Assembly (NCBI GenBank): GCA_018661465.1 | Contig: JABJIC010000022.1 | Span: 26,137-90,136, forward strand | DNA from: Gammaproteobacteria bacterium | Lineage (GTDB): Bacteria > Pseudomonadota > Gammaproteobacteria > Pseudomonadales > Pseudohongiellaceae | Direction: 5' to 3' | DNA: 64,000 nt | Part shown: positions 26,771 through 38,040 of the stretch, piece by piece | Layout of the letters: every line of letters begins with the position of its first letter | Position numbering within the stretch: position 1 is the first letter of the stretch | Notes under the pieces: model-generated | What the model was told of the DNA's origin: nothing | What the model saw: the letters and a program-made list of their open reading frames with translations, nothing else | Database searches by the model: none | Translations under genes and position numbers: made by a program

Positions 26771-28849
26771 ATGTCCAAGCAAGATTTTTTAGTTGAATTA
26801 GGTACGGAAGAACTTCCACCCAAAGCACTGAGCAAACTCTCCAAGGCTTTCGAGACTGGAATTCTCGACGGCTTTAAAAAAGAATCTCTTAGCTTCGATA
26901 GTGTTAACCGTTTCGCAACCCCACGGCGCTTGGCAGTAATTGTCCGCGGCCTGCAAGAAAAACAAGACGATAAGAACGTTGAAAGATTTGGCCCTGCAGT
27001 TAAGGCTGCTTTTGATGGTGACGGCAACCCTACACCTGCAGCCAGTGGCTTCGCTAAATCCTGTGGAGTAGATATTTCCGAATTGGGCAGGGTCGATAAA
27101 GATGGCGTAGAAAAGCTCTCTTATTCTTCAAGCCAGGCCGGCCGAGCTGCTACGGAACTTATTCCCGGAATTGTTAACGACTCACTAACGAAGCTGCCTA
27201 TTCCAAAGCGCATGCGGTGGGGAGCTTCACGTGTAGAATTCGTTCGACCCGTGCACTGGTTGGTTCTATTATTCGGTGATCAAGTAATTGATGCCAATAT
27301 CCTTGGTATCGATTCCGGTCGCTGCAGTCGCGGCCACCGTTTCCATCATAATTCTGAAATTGAAATAACTAGTCCAAGTATCTACGAGAACACTCTGGAG
27401 AGAACAGGAAAAATCATACCGGACTTTGAAAACCGAAAGGAATTAATCCGAATCCTGGTTACTGAAGAAAGTGATAAACATGAAGCTACGGCTATTATGG
27501 ATGAAGATTTGCTTGATGAGGTATGCGGTCTCGTTGAATACCCCGTTGCTCTGACAGGTCATTTCGAAGATCACTTTTTAGAAGTGCCATCGGAAGCATT
27601 GATACTGGCAATGAAATCTCATCAGAAGTGTTTCAATCTCGAAGATAAGGAAGGCAATCTACTTCCTATGTTTATAACGGTCAGTAATATCCGCAGTAAT
27701 GATCCTGCCCAGGTTATTGAAGGCAATGAGAGAGTCATTCGACCTCGTCTCGCCGATGCCCGGTTTTTCTTCGAAACAGACAAGAAGAATAAGCTCGAGG
27801 ACAATCTTGAACAGCTAAAGAAGGTAGTCTTCCAGGCAAAGCTTGGAACCGTGTTCGAGCGCAGCGAGAGAGTCGCTAGCCTAGCTAGTTCTATTGCCAA
27901 GTCTCTAGGCGAGAACGAAGAGTATTGTCAGCGAGCAGCTATGCTATCCAAGTGTGATCTCGTCACTAATATGGTTGGTGAGTTCGCTGACCTACAGGGC
28001 TTGATGGGTTACTACTATGCTTTGAATGATGGCGAGCCTGAAGAAGTCGCCAAGGCCATCAATGAGCAATACATGCCACGTTTCTCGGGCGATAAACTAC
28101 CCTCTAGTGCTACCGGCGGCATTCTTGCAATGGCCGATAAGCTTGATTCAATTGTCGGTCTATTTGCCATAGGCCAACCCCCCACTGGCTCCAAAGACCC
28201 CTTTGCCCTGCGTCGTTCTGCTATTGGCTTATTGCGGATAATGGTAGAAAAGCAGGTGGATCTGGACGTGATGGACTGCATCAACACTTCATTGGCGGGT
28301 TTTAAAGGCATCGATATTGCTGATGATACGGCCGCGAATGTATTCGACTTTCTTCTGGAAAGATTCCGCGCGTGGTATATGGACGAAGGCATTTCCAGTA
28401 ATGTGTTCCAGTCTGTAATGGCTCTTAAGCCGAGGCGACCTTTAGACTTTCATAAGCGCATTCTCGCTGTTCACAATTTTTCCCAACTCGATCAAGCCGA
28501 TTCCCTGGCTTCCGCTAATAAGCGCGTGTCGAACCTGCTATCCAAGCAAGAAGATTCTGCTACGGAACAAAACATTGATACATCTCTTTTCCAAGAAGAT
28601 GCCGAGAAGTCATTAGTGGCGGCCCTGCAACAAAAAGAGTTAGATGTGGCTCCTTTATTTGAAGCAGGGGATTACACCGCTGGTCTTGAAACCTTAGCTG
28701 AGCTTCGCCAGAGTGTAGATGAGTTCTTCGACAAGGTTTTAGTCATGTGCGAAGACCAGAATTTGAAGAATAACCGAATTGCTATATTGCAGCGTTTAAG
28801 ATCTGTGTTTCTTCAAGCTGCCGACATCTCCTATTTACATAGCAAGTAA
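26771..28849 (+). CDS. glyS: Glycyl-tRNA synthetase beta subunit
   Basis: tRNA-recognising subunit of the alpha2beta2 glycyl-tRNA synthetase. 692 residues, normal size. N-terminus DFLVELGTEELPPKAL, then FATPRRLAVIVRGL, RMRWGASRVEFVRPVHWLVLLFG, the HD-like region and FALRRSAIGLLRIM, and a C-terminal DALR-type anticodon domain with RLRSVFLQAADISYL. ATG start. Downstream gmhB and plsC follow in the same orientation, as in many gammaproteobacteria. Confidence 0.98.
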   Translation: MSKQDFLVELGTEELPPKALSKLSKAFETGILDGFKKESLSFDSVNRFATPRRLAVIVRGLQEKQDDKNVERFGPAVKAAFDGDGNPTPAASGFAKSCGVDISELGRVDKDGVEKLSYSSSQAGRAATELIPGIVNDSLTKLPIPKRMRWGASRVEFVRPVHWLVLLFGDQVIDANILGIDSGRCSRGHRFHHNSEIEITSPSIYENTLERTGKIIPDFENRKELIRILVTEESDKHEATAIMDEDLLDEVCGLVEYPVALTGHFEDHFLEVPSEALILAMKSHQKCFNLEDKEGNLLPMFITVSNIRSNDPAQVIEGNERVIRPRLADARFFFETDKKNKLEDNLEQLKKVVFQAKLGTVFERSERVASLASSIAKSLGENEEYCQRAAMLSKCDLVTNMVGEFADLQGLMGYYYALNDGEPEEVAKAINEQYMPRFSGDKLPSSATGGILAMADKLDSIVGLFAIGQPPTGSKDPFALRRSAIGLLRIMVEKQVDLDVMDCINTSLAGFKGIDIADDTAANVFDFLLERFRAWYMDEGISSNVFQSVMALKPRRPLDFHKRILAVHNFSQLDQADSLASANKRVSNLLSKQEDSATEQNIDTSLFQEDAEKSLVAALQQKELDVAPLFEAGDYTAGLETLAELRQSVDEFFDKVLVMCEDQNLKNNRIAILQRLRSVFLQAADISYLHSK

Positions 28850-28872
28850 CAAAAAGGACAAAGTGATTCACC

Positions 28873-29421
28873 GTGAAAGTAGTCGTATTAGACAGAGATG
28901 GCGTTATCAATCAAGACTCCCCCGACTATGTTAAATCTGAGGATGAGTGGATAGCTATTCCGGGCAGTATCGAAGCCATCGCTTCTCTAAGCAATGCAGG
29001 GTATAAGATTGCGGTGGCCACAAACCAATCCGGCCTTGGTCGCAAATTATTTGATGAATTCGCGCTTGCCCGAATGCATCAGAAATTTTGTGGCCTGGTA
29101 GAGGAAGCGGGCGGCCAGGTTGATGGCATCTTCTTTTGTCCACACTCTCCTGACGAAGGATGCGAGTGTCGTAAACCTGGGACCGGGCTTTTGCAACAAA
29201 TTGAATCGGAGTTCTCCTGCAGTTTGAAAGGACAGTATTTTGTTGGGGATAGTATGAAAGACATACAGGCCGCTTCGGCGTTTTCCTGTGTGCCCGTTTT
29301 AGTTCGAACCGGAAACGGCTTAGTTACAGAGAAACAATTGTCACCGGAATTATCTGCAACTTGTCTGGTTTTCGATGACCTGGCATCAGCGACCAAGCAT
29401 TTGCTTTCTAATGCTAACTGA
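28873..29421 (+). CDS. gmhB: D-glycero-beta-D-manno-heptose-1,7-bisphosphate 7-phosphatase
   Basis: HAD-superfamily phosphatase of the ADP-heptose pathway for the LPS inner core. 182 residues from a GTG start. Motifs: DRDGVINQD (nucleophile Asp and acid/base Asp), VATNQSGLGR, the zinc loop with Cys/His in CPHSPDEGCECRKPG, and GDSMKDIQAA. Its last 11 bases overlap the start of plsC, suggesting coupled translation and joint envelope-lipid supply. Confidence 0.95.
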   Translation: MKVVVLDRDGVINQDSPDYVKSEDEWIAIPGSIEAIASLSNAGYKIAVATNQSGLGRKLFDEFALARMHQKFCGLVEEAGGQVDGIFFCPHSPDEGCECRKPGTGLLQQIESEFSCSLKGQYFVGDSMKDIQAASAFSCVPVLVRTGNGLVTEKQLSPELSATCLVFDDLASATKHLLSNAN

Positions 29422-30145
29422 CATCATTCCTTTCATACGATCTACTTTTTTCTATCTTGGTTACTACGTAGTTACCATTTTCACATCTCTTCTTTTTATT
29501 ATCCTTTTCCCTTTGCTGCCGGAAAGGGGGCGCTACATTTTTTCTTTCTGCTGGTGTAGTTTTATTCTGGGGTGGCTGAGAATTTGCTGCGGCGTGCGAT
29601 ATCAAGTTATTGGCAAGGACAAGCTGCCCAGCGATCCTCACGTGATTATTGCCAATCATCAAAGCGAATGGGAAACCATCTATTTTTACAAATTGGTTTT
29701 TCCCGTATCACCAATCCTCAAACAAGAACTTTTAAAAATTCCTTTTTGGGGTTGGGCAATGAAATTGCAAAAGCCAATTGCTATCGACCGAAGTAAGCCA
29801 AGAGAAGCGGGTAAGTCTTTAATGACTCAAGGCGTAGCTCGACTTAAAGAAGGTCGTAGGATATTTGTATTCCCCGAAGGAACCCGATCAAAATACGGTT
29901 CTATAAAGAGGTTTTCACGTGGGGGCGCGAAGCTTGCTATTGCCGCTGGAGTTCCCGTGGTACCAATAGCTCACAATGCAGGTTATTGCTGGCCACCAAA
30001 GCAATATATTAAACGCTCAGGTTTAATTACTGTTGTTATAGGGGATTCGGTGCCCACGGTCGGCGCAAGAGCCGATGAGCTTACCGATGATCTCGAAGGC
30101 TGGATTCGTCAAACTGTAGATTCTTTAGAAGTGCCGAAAAATTGA
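29411..30145 (+). CDS. plsC: 1-acyl-sn-glycerol-3-phosphate acyltransferase
   Basis: Inner-membrane enzyme making phosphatidic acid from lysophosphatidic acid. 244 residues from ATG 29411, inside the end of gmhB; a start 12 codons earlier would add a polar stretch before the membrane helix. N-terminal helices (about 10-35 and 42-60), then NHQSEWET, in which the usual Asp of H-x4-D is Glu, as known in one proteobacterial subgroup, GWAMKLQKPIAIDR, FPEGTRSKYGSIKRFSRGGAKLA and VPVVPIAHNAG. Ends at a terminator whose stem includes its stop codon. Confidence 0.93.
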   Translation: MLTDIIPFIRSTFFYLGYYVVTIFTSLLFIILFPLLPERGRYIFSFCWCSFILGWLRICCGVRYQVIGKDKLPSDPHVIIANHQSEWETIYFYKLVFPVSPILKQELLKIPFWGWAMKLQKPIAIDRSKPREAGKSLMTQGVARLKEGRRIFVFPEGTRSKYGSIKRFSRGGAKLAIAAGVPVVPIAHNAGYCWPPKQYIKRSGLITVVIGDSVPTVGARADELTDDLEGWIRQTVDSLEVPKN

Positions 30146-30180
30146 GCCTGGGGCTTAGTTCCAGGCTCTCTTTACTTTTT
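30144..30180 (+). terminator. Intrinsic terminator after plsC
   Basis: GAGCCTGG (30144-30151) pairs with CCAGGCTC (30161-30168), nine-base loop, followed by TCTTTACTTTTTATC. Its first bases overlap the plsC stop codon. Confidence 0.8.
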
Positions 30181-30298
30181 ATCTCTTCCAATCCTTCCAA
30201 TCTCTTCTGCTCAGTCCGAGCATCGTTGGAACTCGAGCCTATCAGCCGTAAACTATTTCTGTTCAAGAGCCAAAAGGCTTGAAGCCATTGATTATTAC

Positions 30299-32746
<2,448 letters not shown>

Positions 32747-32804
32747 TCATCATCAGGCTAAAGCCTGTTCCACTACCCCTAATATCGGATAAATTGATTA
32801 AAAA

Positions 32805-33887
32805 TCAAGTCCTTATTATACCATGTTCCACGTGGAACTTCGTCATATCCAGTGGGCTGGAGATACAATCCAGCACATTATCGACTTCCACGGTCGTTAT
32901 AAACAATTGGGCGCCCAAGGACAGTAGCTCAGCAAAAACCGAGGACCGGTTTTCAAAATCGAGCTCTGACGGAAGGTCATCCACCAAGTAAATGCATTTT
33001 CGATCTAGCGCATCACTCAATAACACTCCTTGGGCAATTTTCATCGCACTGACCAAAATCTTTTGTTGTCCCCTTGAGAAGATATCGACGGCTCGAGACT
33101 TCCCCAACATGACATCCACATCTGCCCGGTGGGGCCCATTTTGAGTCGCACCATAGCGAATGTCTGTTTGGCGCCCGACCGCCAGAATCTCGTCCAAGGT
33201 CCTATCGAAATCCCAACCCCTCTGATAAGTAAGCACTAGCTCTTCAATTTGGGTTCCCCCTAGGGATTCATAAACTTTACGAAAAGCCGAATTGAAATCA
33301 TGGAAATAGGCCTTTCTCAGTTCATCAACTTCTTCCGCGAAAATACAAAGCTCTCTGTCCCAGGCTTCCAATTGGTCTACATCGAGCCTTGACTGCTTTA
33401 ATAGATGATTTCGATTAGCAATAGCTTTTCGGGAGTTTCTCCAGCTAGAGACAAAATTTGGTTCCACGTGGAACACTCCCCAATCCAGAAACCGCCGTCT
33501 GGACTTTGGGCCACCCTCTAATAGTAGAAAGGAATTCGAATCCAGAACTTGCACCGGTAACTCTCGAGCAACTGTCTCCCAATTCTTTTGGTTCTCGTTC
33601 TGGTATCTGAGCTGATGGTTTTTCCTTCTCGATTTCGAAAGACCAATATGCTGCCCGCCAGAAAGCTCGGCATAAACAACAGCCTCTTCGTCACCATGCC
33701 TAATTAGGGGATCAAGTTTACTACTACGGAAAGATCTTCCCGATGCCAACAAATGGATAGACTCCAATACGCTGGTTTTTCCACTGCCATTCTCTCCGTA
33801 TAGAAGATTAACCCCAGAGGATGGCTCCATCAATGCGGATGCAATGTTTCTAACTGAAGAAATATCCAACCTGCTTATGCAGCTCAT
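32805..33887 (-). CDS. recF: DNA replication and repair protein RecF
   Basis: SMC-like ATPase that helps load RecA at single-strand gaps. 360 residues. Walker A YGENGSGKTSVLE near residue 35, ABC-type signature FSRGQQKILVSAMKIAQG near 275 and Walker B CIYLVDDLPSELD near 305. Two sites matching parS are embedded in its coding sequence (32824-32839, close to the 3' end, and 33460-33475). Sits between dnaN and gyrB with short gaps; no separate promoter evident. Confidence 0.97.
   Translation of the reverse strand: MSCISRLDISSVRNIASALMEPSSGVNLLYGENGSGKTSVLESIHLLASGRSFRSSKLDPLIRHGDEEAVVYAELSGGQHIGLSKSRRKNHQLRYQNENQKNWETVARELPVQVLDSNSFLLLEGGPKSRRRFLDWGVFHVEPNFVSSWRNSRKAIANRNHLLKQSRLDVDQLEAWDRELCIFAEEVDELRKAYFHDFNSAFRKVYESLGGTQIEELVLTYQRGWDFDRTLDEILAVGRQTDIRYGATQNGPHRADVDVMLGKSRAVDIFSRGQQKILVSAMKIAQGVLLSDALDRKCIYLVDDLPSELDFENRSSVFAELLSLGAQLFITTVEVDNVLDCISSPLDMTKFHVEHGIIRT
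32824..32839. promoter_or_regulatory. parS centromere site 1
   Basis: TGTTCCACGTGGAACT matches the Pseudomonas-type parS palindrome TGTTCCACGTGGAACA at 15 of 16 positions. Lies in the 3' end of recF, about 4 kb from the likely oriC and 11.7 kb from parA. Confidence 0.88.
33460..33475. promoter_or_regulatory. parS centromere site 2
   Basis: GGTTCCACGTGGAACA matches the parS palindrome at 15 of 16 positions; only the outermost base differs. It is inside recF, 636 bases from site 1. parB in this window encodes the expected binding protein. Confidence 0.88.
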
Positions 33888-33941
33888 GGGTTTTCAACCC
33901 TTCAATGAGGAAGAATGCTGTGAATACTTACTCACTGCCAT

Positions 33942-35045
33942 CTAAAGCCGCATGGGCATTACGACATAGAGGGCATCGCTTCCTTCTTCAGCCTCTATTA
34001 ATGCGCTGCTATTTGGGTCCGATAGCGTAATCCGGGCCTTTTTGCTACTTAGAGTGGAAAGCACGTCGATGAGATAACTGACGTTAAAACCAATTTCCAG
34101 GGAATCGCCTTCGTATTCAACAGAAACAACTTCTTCTGCTTCTTCCTGCTCTGGGTTATTGGCAAGGATCTTAAGCTCTCCATTGGAGAGCATTACCCTA
34201 ACCCCGCGATACTTCTCATTTGAAAGAATGGCGGCCCTGGAGAATGCCTGTCTCAATTCCTGGCACTCACCTATTAATACTTTATTTCCACCCTTCGGTA
34301 GCACACGGTTATAGTCAGGGAATTTTCCATCAACTAGCTTAGATGTAAATGTCACCGCTGGGACTTTTGCTCGAATATGGTTTTGACCAAAGGTCAGCGT
34401 AATTTCACCTTGCTCATCGCCGAGCAAACGACTGAGTTCCAGAATGCCCTTTCTTGGTAGTATGAGTTGCTGCACATCGTTTATGGGGTTATCCATATTC
34501 AATGTTTCCATGGCCAGTCGATGGCCATCGGTTGCTACTACTCGAAGAAAGTCAGGCGCTACTTCGAATAACATGCCATTGAGGTAATAACGAACGTCTT
34601 GTTGAGCCATGGCGAAGCTTGTGCTTTCCAATAACTCATGGAGCTTGGCTTGAGAAATACTCAGGGAAAAAGTATCTGGCTCTTCATCAACACTAGGGAA
34701 TTCGCTAGCTGGCAGGGTAGTAAGTGTATACCTGCTTCTACCGGATTTGAGAGTTAGTTTATTGTCGCTTAGTGAAAACTCAACATTGGCATCGTCCGCC
34801 AGGGACTTACAGATATCCAATAGTTTCCGAGCTGGAACGGTGACGGCACCGGCTTCATGAGCCTGGTCTACTGGAACCCGACCAATAAGTTCTACCTCGA
34901 GATCTGTGCCTGTGAGTGAAAGCTCACTACCGTCCAAAACCATCAAAACGTTGGACAAAACCGGAAGTGTTTGCCGTCTCTCAACAACACCGCTAACCAT
35001 TTGCAAAGGCTTTAGCAGAGCCTCTCGTGAAATTACAAAGTGCAT
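33942..35045 (-). CDS. dnaN: DNA polymerase III beta sliding clamp
   Basis: Ring-shaped processivity factor of the replicase. 367 residues, forming three similar subdomains. N-terminus MHFVISREALLKPLQMVSGVVERRQ, middle LTTLPASEFPSVDE and QDVRYYLNGMLFEV with RVVATDGHRLA, and the C-terminus YVVMPMRL, the usual clamp ending that forms the binding cleft. ATG start 50 bases after dnaA. Part of the dnaA-dnaN-recF-gyrB cluster. Confidence 0.98.
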   Translation of the reverse strand: MHFVISREALLKPLQMVSGVVERRQTLPVLSNVLMVLDGSELSLTGTDLEVELIGRVPVDQAHEAGAVTVPARKLLDICKSLADDANVEFSLSDNKLTLKSGRSRYTLTTLPASEFPSVDEEPDTFSLSISQAKLHELLESTSFAMAQQDVRYYLNGMLFEVAPDFLRVVATDGHRLAMETLNMDNPINDVQQLILPRKGILELSRLLGDEQGEITLTFGQNHIRAKVPAVTFTSKLVDGKFPDYNRVLPKGGNKVLIGECQELRQAFSRAAILSNEKYRGVRVMLSNGELKILANNPEQEEAEEVVSVEYEGDSLEIGFNVSYLIDVLSTLSSKKARITLSDPNSSALIEAEEGSDALYVVMPMRL

Positions 35046-35095
35046 TAATCTGTCCTATATTAGTCCAATATTTATCAATACATGCCCGGATCGCG

Positions 35096-36694
35096 CTAGC
35101 TTGAGAGCGATCGAAGCAGATTATTGTAGTCTTCCTGTATATCAATCGAGCTATGGCGAAGCTTCTTAACTTGCTTGCAGGCGTGAAGTACCGTGGTGTG
35201 GTCTCTTCCACCGAAAGCATCTCCGATCTCCGGCAAGCTATGGTTTGTCAGCTCTTTCGACAAGCTCATGGCGACCTGTCTTGGTCTTGCTATGGATCGA
35301 TTGCGCCGCTTTGACAACATGTCGGCCATCTTGATTTTGTAGTACTCGGCAACAGAGCGCTGAATATTGTCTATGGTTACCAATTTATCCTGAAGCGCAA
35401 AGAGATCACGAAGCGCTTCTTTAATAAGATCGAGGTCGATCTTCTCTCCCTTAAAATCGGCGTGAGCGATCACTCTCTTCAAGGCGCCCTCCAACTCTCG
35501 AACATTAGAGCGAAGGCGTTGAGCAATAAACATAGCTGCATCATTTGGAAGATCTACATTACTGAGCGCCGCCTTATTCATCAGGATCGCCGCTCTCGTT
35601 TCGAGTTCCGGTGGCTCCACAGCAACAGTTAGCCCCCAGCCAAAACGAGACTTCAGCCTCTCTTCCAGCCCATTAATTTCCTTATGGTAACGATCACAGG
35701 TGAGAATGATCTGCTGACCACCCTCCAAGAGCGCATTAAAAGTATGGAAGAATTCTTCCTGGGAACGTTCCTTGCCGGCAAAAAACTGAATATCATCAAT
35801 CAATAGAGCATCTACGGATCGATAAAATCGCTTAAATTCATTTATCGCGTTCAGCTGCAATGCGTTAACCATAGTGGCAACAAATGTTTCTGAATGCAGA
35901 TACACCACTTTTGCATCTGGCTTTTTGGCTACAAGATAATTGCCAATAGCATGCATTAAGTGAGTCTTTCCTAACCCCACCCCTCCATATATAAAGAGGG
36001 GGTTGTAGGCATAGCCTGGATTTTCCGCAACCTGCATTGCTGCCGCTCTAGCCAGTTGGTTTGATTTACCCTCAATGAAATTATCGAATGTGTTTTCCGT
36101 GTTCAGAGCGCCGCGGTGCTTCAGCTTGCCTTCAATAATGATATCCACATTGCGCTGCTTATTGGCCATGCCCGGCCGAAGCCTTAGGGCGGCAGGTGGC
36201 GAGCGCGGTACTTCCAGCAATGATGGTTGCCCAGTAAGAACTGCCTCACTGTGCTTACTGGTGCTTGAATTGTTTTGCTTAGATTCCTGTGCTTGGTGTT
36301 CCGGCAAATAGATCTCTGGGTTCTGTGGGATAGGATCGAGTTTTGAAGACCCCTGCCCTGAAGGGTTTTGAACCAAAGGCCTTTGTTCTTGCCGCTCTTG
36401 CTGTTGGGACACTTGGCCTAAAGAAGGAGGACTGGAAACAGAATAAGGCTGGGGATTCGAAGCGACTTCCAGGCTAACGCTTAGCGGAACCGAATGTTCA
36501 TCGGCAATAATTTCCTGAATACGACCCAAAAATTTTCCTTTGACCCAGTCCTGGATAAATCGATTTGGCGCAAATATTCGCAATTTATCAGATTCCAGCG
36601 TCACTTGAAGTGGTCTTATCCAAGTATTAAATTGCTGAGAAGGAAGCTCTGCTTTTAAGCAGTCAATACACGTTTGCCAGATCTCTGTTACCAC
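35096..36694 (-). CDS. dnaA: Chromosomal replication initiator DnaA
   Basis: Binds DnaA boxes at oriC and melts the origin. 532 residues from a GTG start with AGGAAAA upstream. Domain I (about 1-85) starts [18 protein letters not shown]; domain II is a long Gln/Ser/Pro-rich linker (to about 190), explaining the above-average length; domain III has Walker [17 protein letters not shown] near residue 240 and Walker [16 protein letters not shown]; domain IV has the DnaA signature [19 protein letters not shown]. The upstream 400 bases hold the DnaA boxes and probable oriC, so autoregulation is likely. Confidence 0.99.
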   Translation of the reverse strand: MVTEIWQTCIDCLKAELPSQQFNTWIRPLQVTLESDKLRIFAPNRFIQDWVKGKFLGRIQEIIADEHSVPLSVSLEVASNPQPYSVSSPPSLGQVSQQQERQEQRPLVQNPSGQGSSKLDPIPQNPEIYLPEHQAQESKQNNSSTSKHSEAVLTGQPSLLEVPRSPPAALRLRPGMANKQRNVDIIIEGKLKHRGALNTENTFDNFIEGKSNQLARAAAMQVAENPGYAYNPLFIYGGVGLGKTHLMHAIGNYLVAKKPDAKVVYLHSETFVATMVNALQLNAINEFKRFYRSVDALLIDDIQFFAGKERSQEEFFHTFNALLEGGQQIILTCDRYHKEINGLEERLKSRFGWGLTVAVEPPELETRAAILMNKAALSNVDLPNDAAMFIAQRLRSNVRELEGALKRVIAHADFKGEKIDLDLIKEALRDLFALQDKLVTIDNIQRSVAEYYKIKMADMLSKRRNRSIARPRQVAMSLSKELTNHSLPEIGDAFGGRDHTTVLHACKQVKKLRHSSIDIQEDYNNLLRSLSS

Positions 36695-37013
36695 TTTTCC
36701 TACCCGAATCTCTATAATGTTGATAAATCAGGGGGCAATTCTAACCACAGGCTCGACACTTATCCACTGATCTAAAGGCCAAAATATGGTTTTTTCATCT
36801 CTTTTTTTATTGTTATTTATCAAAGAGTTAAAATGATTTTTCTGGAAAAACCCGAGAGAAAAAATACATTTAATTCACAGATATACAAGCGGGCTGTGAA
36901 TTAAAAGCTGTGGATAAGTTGTTATTAACAATTGGATCAAATTTTCAGATAAAAATGCCTCTGTTAGAAGAAAAATAATTGTGCTGAATTGGAACATTCA
37001 CTTTCATAATTCG
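36695..37013. other. oriC: Probable replication origin (oriC), dnaA-rpmH gap
   Basis: AT-rich region between divergent dnaA and rpmH, the location of oriC in Pseudomonas. One perfect DnaA box on the minus strand (TGTGGATAA, 36909-36917), one with a single mismatch (TTATCCACT, 36760-36768), and weaker two-mismatch boxes at 36741-36749, 36871-36879 and 36895-36903. A T-rich stretch at about 36787-36845 could be the unwinding element. A perfect 12-base inverted repeat (36869-36880 with 36894-36905, TTTAATTCACAG) contains the two weak boxes. Genes run outward on both sides. Alternative: the mnmE-mnmG gap. Confidence 0.75.
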
Positions 37014-37042
37014 TTGCAACTTGTGGGTAAACCATCTAGAAT
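37014..37042 (+). promoter_or_regulatory. Promoter of rpmH-rnpA
   Basis: TTGCAA (37014-37019), 17-base spacer, TAGAAT (37037-37042), a good sigma-70 match, 64 bases upstream of the rpmH start. Confidence 0.7.
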
Positions 37043-37105
37043 TCGCGCTCCTTTTTGGAACCGATCTAGAAGTTCGGTTTATGATTGAAAAGCCGGATTA
37101 CCCTT

Positions 37106-37240
37106 ATGAAAAGAACATTTCAACCAAGCGTTTTAAAGCGAGCTCGTACTCACGGGTTTAGAGCACGTATGTCCACAAAAGGTGGTCGTCTGGTAATTAA
37201 GAGACGACGAGCCAAGGGACGCGCCAAGCTCTCAGCATAA
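37106..37240 (+). CDS. rpmH: 50S ribosomal protein L34
   Basis: 44 residues, the exact usual size, starting [18 protein letters not shown] and ending KGRAKLSA. Small basic protein of the large ribosomal subunit. It is first in the rpmH-rnpA-yidD-yidC-mnmE order that flanks oriC in gammaproteobacteria, and faces away from dnaA. Confidence 0.99.
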   Translation: MKRTFQPSVLKRARTHGFRARMSTKGGRLVIKRRRAKGRAKLSA

Positions 37241-37335
37241 GTCTCAGTTTTCTCCCTGAATCACTATTGATAGAAGCCCATTGGCTAATTCTAACGGCCA
37301 GTGTATCGGATAAGAAGACAGAGAGAGAGTGCCTC

Positions 37336-37704
37336 GTGGCTGATTACGGCTTTCCCAAGACAACTCGTCTGCTTAGTGCAGAAGACTACAAAGCTGTTTT
37401 CTCCAATTCCCAGTTCAAAGCATCCTGTCGCCACATTCTTGTGCTCGCGATTAGTAACGATTGCCAGCATTCCCGACTGGGCCTGGTCATCGCCAAGAAA
37501 CATATTTCCAAGGCTGTACAAAGAAACAAAGTGAAGCGGATTATTCGTGATTCCTTTCGTCTTCATCAGGACACGTTGGCCGGCCTGGATTTAGTTGTGC
37601 TAGCAAGAAAAGATGCTGATAAACTAGGCAACCCCCAGCTTCGGGACAAGATACAGAAGTTGTGGAAAGAGCTTGCTGACAAACTAGCGAGAGCAAATAA
37701 CTAA
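37336..37704 (+). CDS. rnpA: Ribonuclease P protein component
   Basis: Protein subunit of RNase P, which matures tRNA 5' ends. 122 residues from GTG 37336 (VADYGFPKTTRLLSAEDY); an earlier start would add 23 residues not found in the family and lacking a ribosome site. The RNR motif is VQRNKVKRIIRDSFR, followed by LDLVVLARKDA. Lies 95 bases after rpmH in the conserved order. A stretch between rpmH and this start has no gene. Confidence 0.95.
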   Translation: MADYGFPKTTRLLSAEDYKAVFSNSQFKASCRHILVLAISNDCQHSRLGLVIAKKHISKAVQRNKVKRIIRDSFRLHQDTLAGLDLVVLARKDADKLGNPQLRDKIQKLWKELADKLARANN

Positions 37705-37752
37705 CAAAGCCTGAGCCCAGGTTTTCCAACAAGGCACAAAGTAAAACGACTT

Positions 37753-38031
37753 ATGTTAGATAAAATGCTAATTCGATTAATCGAGGCGTATCAATCCAGC
37801 CTAAGTCTTTTCATTGGTAACCAGTGCCGTTTCTATCCTACTTGCTCGCAATACACTAAAGAAGCTATCGAAAAACACGGCTCCCTAAAAGGATCATTAT
37901 TGGGAGCGCGGCGAATTTGCAGTTGCCACCCCTTCCACGAAGGTGGTTTCGACCCCGTCCCGGAGCTCCCTGTTTTAAAAAACCCTGACCTGAAAAACAA
38001 TGACCTGCATGGTCATCTAACCAATAAGTAG
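37753..38031 (+). CDS. yidD: Membrane protein insertion efficiency factor YidD
   Basis: Small membrane-associated helper of YidC-dependent insertion. 92 residues with the family hallmark FYPTCSQYTKEAI near residue 28 and CHPFHEGGFDPVP near 57. Starts 48 bases after rnpA and ends just before yidC. The C-terminal extension after DPVPEL is polar and of variable type. Confidence 0.94.
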   Translation: MLDKMLIRLIEAYQSSLSLFIGNQCRFYPTCSQYTKEAIEKHGSLKGSLLGARRICSCHPFHEGGFDPVPELPVLKNPDLKNNDLHGHLTNK

Positions 38032-38040
38032 TTGCTAAAC

